DNA of 64,000 nt from Ornithinimicrobium avium (GTDB lineage Bacteria > Actinomycetota > Actinomycetes > Actinomycetales > Dermatophilaceae). Both the position numbers and the translations under genes were made by a program. Of the stretch, positions 63,036 through 64,000 are shown piece by piece; the first letter of the stretch is position 1, and each line of letters starts with the position of its first letter. The DNA lies in NCBI RefSeq assembly GCF_003351765.1, contig NZ_CP031229.1, positions 1,860,001 through 1,924,000 on the forward strand. Reading direction: 5' to 3'. The notes beneath the pieces are model-generated. The model saw only the letters and a list, made by a program, of their open reading frames with translations. It ran no database searches and had not been told where the DNA came from.

Positions 63036-63527
63036 CTAGATGCGAGCGGCCTCACGGTCAGCGCTGGGCGCCAGGGTCGCCGGCGGCGACGTGCGGCGGG
63101 GCCAGGTCCAGGCGGAACGCAGGATGAAGGCCAGGAGCAGCACCTCGAGTCCGATGGAGAGGCCGAAGAAGGAGGAGTAGTCCCAGGTCTGCTCCCCACT
63201 GACGTTGTAGAGCGAGAACGGGATGTAGAGCGTCGCGACGACGAGATTCAGGGTGCGGTTGACGCGAGCGGGCAGGGTCGTGGAGAGCAGGGGCATGAGG
63301 ATCGGGACGGCCAGAGCGGTGAGCGCAAGGGACATGAAGGTCGGGCCGGTCTGGAACTCGTGGACGGAGCCACCCAGGATCTCCTCGAGATGGCCGGGCC
63401 TGTAGAAACCCAGGATGTCGACGTAGGCGTAGAGAAACATGAAGCTGGTCCAGGCTGCCGCGAGCTTGGCCTGCACGGGTATGCGCAGGGTCTCCAGCAC
63501 GGCTGAGGGTTGACGGGTTCTCATCAT
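63036..63527 (-). CDS. four-TM membrane protein, DUF6326-like
   Basis: 163 aa. LAAAWTSFMFLYAYVDILGFYRPGHLEEIL, LALTALAVPILMPLLS, VNRTLNLVVATLYIPFSLY and FGLSIGLEVLLLAFILRSAW. The YAYVDI-FY-PG segment matches what I recall of DUF6326 proteins. Two ATGs in tandem at the start, AAGGGAG upstream. Divergent from the histidine kinase remnant. Confidence 0.7.
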   Translation of the reverse strand: MMRTRQPSAVLETLRIPVQAKLAAAWTSFMFLYAYVDILGFYRPGHLEEILGGSVHEFQTGPTFMSLALTALAVPILMPLLSTTLPARVNRTLNLVVATLYIPFSLYNVSGEQTWDYSSFFGLSIGLEVLLLAFILRSAWTWPRRTSPPATLAPSADREAARI

Positions 63528-63684
63528 GGGCTCCCTTGTTGCGGTGAGGATCGGGTGCCACGATCGCCGAGGCCGGCGGCGGGCACATCGGCCCCCGGGC
63601 CGGAGTTCCCCTGGCCGAACAGGCGGTCGCCGTCTCGTGTTTTCGGCTGATCCCTCGTCGTCGCTCCATCCCTACGCTGAGGGG

Positions 63685-64000
63685 GTGGACAATCCGCTGC
63701 GTTCCCTGCTGGAGGAACCCCGGTCGTCGCTCCCGCCGGTTCGGGTATGACGGGACTGGGCGCTGCTGTCGGTCGTGACGGTCTCCGGAGCGCTGGAGAG
63801 TGTCCTGCGTGAGGACCTGCCGCTACCGGGGCTGTCAGTGGTGCTGACGATCGGGCTGGCGCTGCTGCTGCCCTGGCGACGTACCCACCCGCTCGCAGTG
63901 GTCGCGACCGCCTTCGGCGTGGTCGCGGTCGTGGACTTCGTCCTCATCGCCCTCGACGCCCCGGCCCTGGACATGTACACGACGCTCTACCTCATGCTGC
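63685..64000 (+). pseudogene. sensor histidine kinase N-terminus with in-frame TGA (partial)
   Basis: TACGCT (63673-63678) is 6 nt before the GTG. VDNPLRSLLEEPRSSLPPVRV is followed by TGA (63748-63750), then in the same frame RDWALLSVVTVSGALESVLRED, LTIGLALLLPWRRTHPLAVV and further membrane segments to the edge. Related NarL-partner kinases have Trp at the stop position (PVRV-W-RDW), so TGG to TGA. The catalytic domains lie beyond the window. Confidence 0.7.

Noticed and set aside
62925..63506. ORF with VGLEPTTYGLKG
   Set aside because: Spurious translation across the tRNA-Lys fragment; the rest is antisense to the membrane protein at 63036-63527.

Overview
The window is chromosomal DNA from a very GC-rich actinobacterium. 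Several things point there. Mycothiol genes sit together here (mshA, mshD and a mycothiol-dependent formaldehyde dehydrogenase). There is a GlnR-type orphan regulator, a CarD regulator next to ispD/ispF, a MutT1-type NUDIX/phosphatase, and DUF2516, DUF3349 and DUF6412 proteins. Many genes have a TANNNT -10 box 6-8 nt before the start codon, i.e. leaderless transcription. Gene content suggests Micrococcales (Intrasporangiaceae/Ornithinimicrobiaceae-like); that is inference, because no rRNA or marker set is present.

Layout. 1-5.2 kb: rlmB (partial) and cysS; a DUF559/AbiEi-like gene between imperfect inverted repeats; a second YidC with DUF6412; a GPP34 protein. 5.2-10.1 kb: formaldehyde detoxification pair; carD, an ispD-kinase fusion and ispF; a lipoprotein. 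10.1-24.1 kb: gpmA/ybjN/mshA, a methyltransferase, cupin, hydrolase, dtd, asparaginase, BKACE, ygfZ, an LCP ligase, a nitrobindin-like protein, a GlnR-like regulator, mshD and a frameshifted mutT1. 24.1-33.4 kb: a cluster around a large LAL-type LuxR regulator, with MFS+GNAT and HMA+ABC/FtsX operons and a small ORF; three of these units share an upstream palindrome. 33.4-43.2 kb: treY-treZ trehalose synthesis and metH. 43.2-49.7 kb: a glycine betaine ABC operon behind helically phased repeats, a FocA channel, a deaminase and an ArsR-SRPBCC pair. 49.7-58.1 kb: a DEAD/DEAH helicase, LysM protein, DUF3349/membrane protein/pitA operon, an isochorismatase-NCS1 permease operon and a YggS protein with an apparent internal deletion. 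58.1-63 kb: tRNA-Lys(TTT) followed by an accessory island: an AAA ATPase, two toxin-antitoxin modules and IS110/IS1380 debris. A 38-bp inverted copy of the tRNA 3' part marks the far side. The end holds a small membrane protein and a histidine kinase with an in-frame TGA.

The core parts form a coherent thiol/redox and osmolyte theme: mycothiol synthesis and use, betaine import, trehalose synthesis and methionine synthesis. The less ordinary parts are the LuxR-centred regulon, the inverted-repeat-flanked DUF559 gene, the IspD-kinase fusion, a Shine-Dalgarno-masking hairpin and the tRNA-adjacent island.
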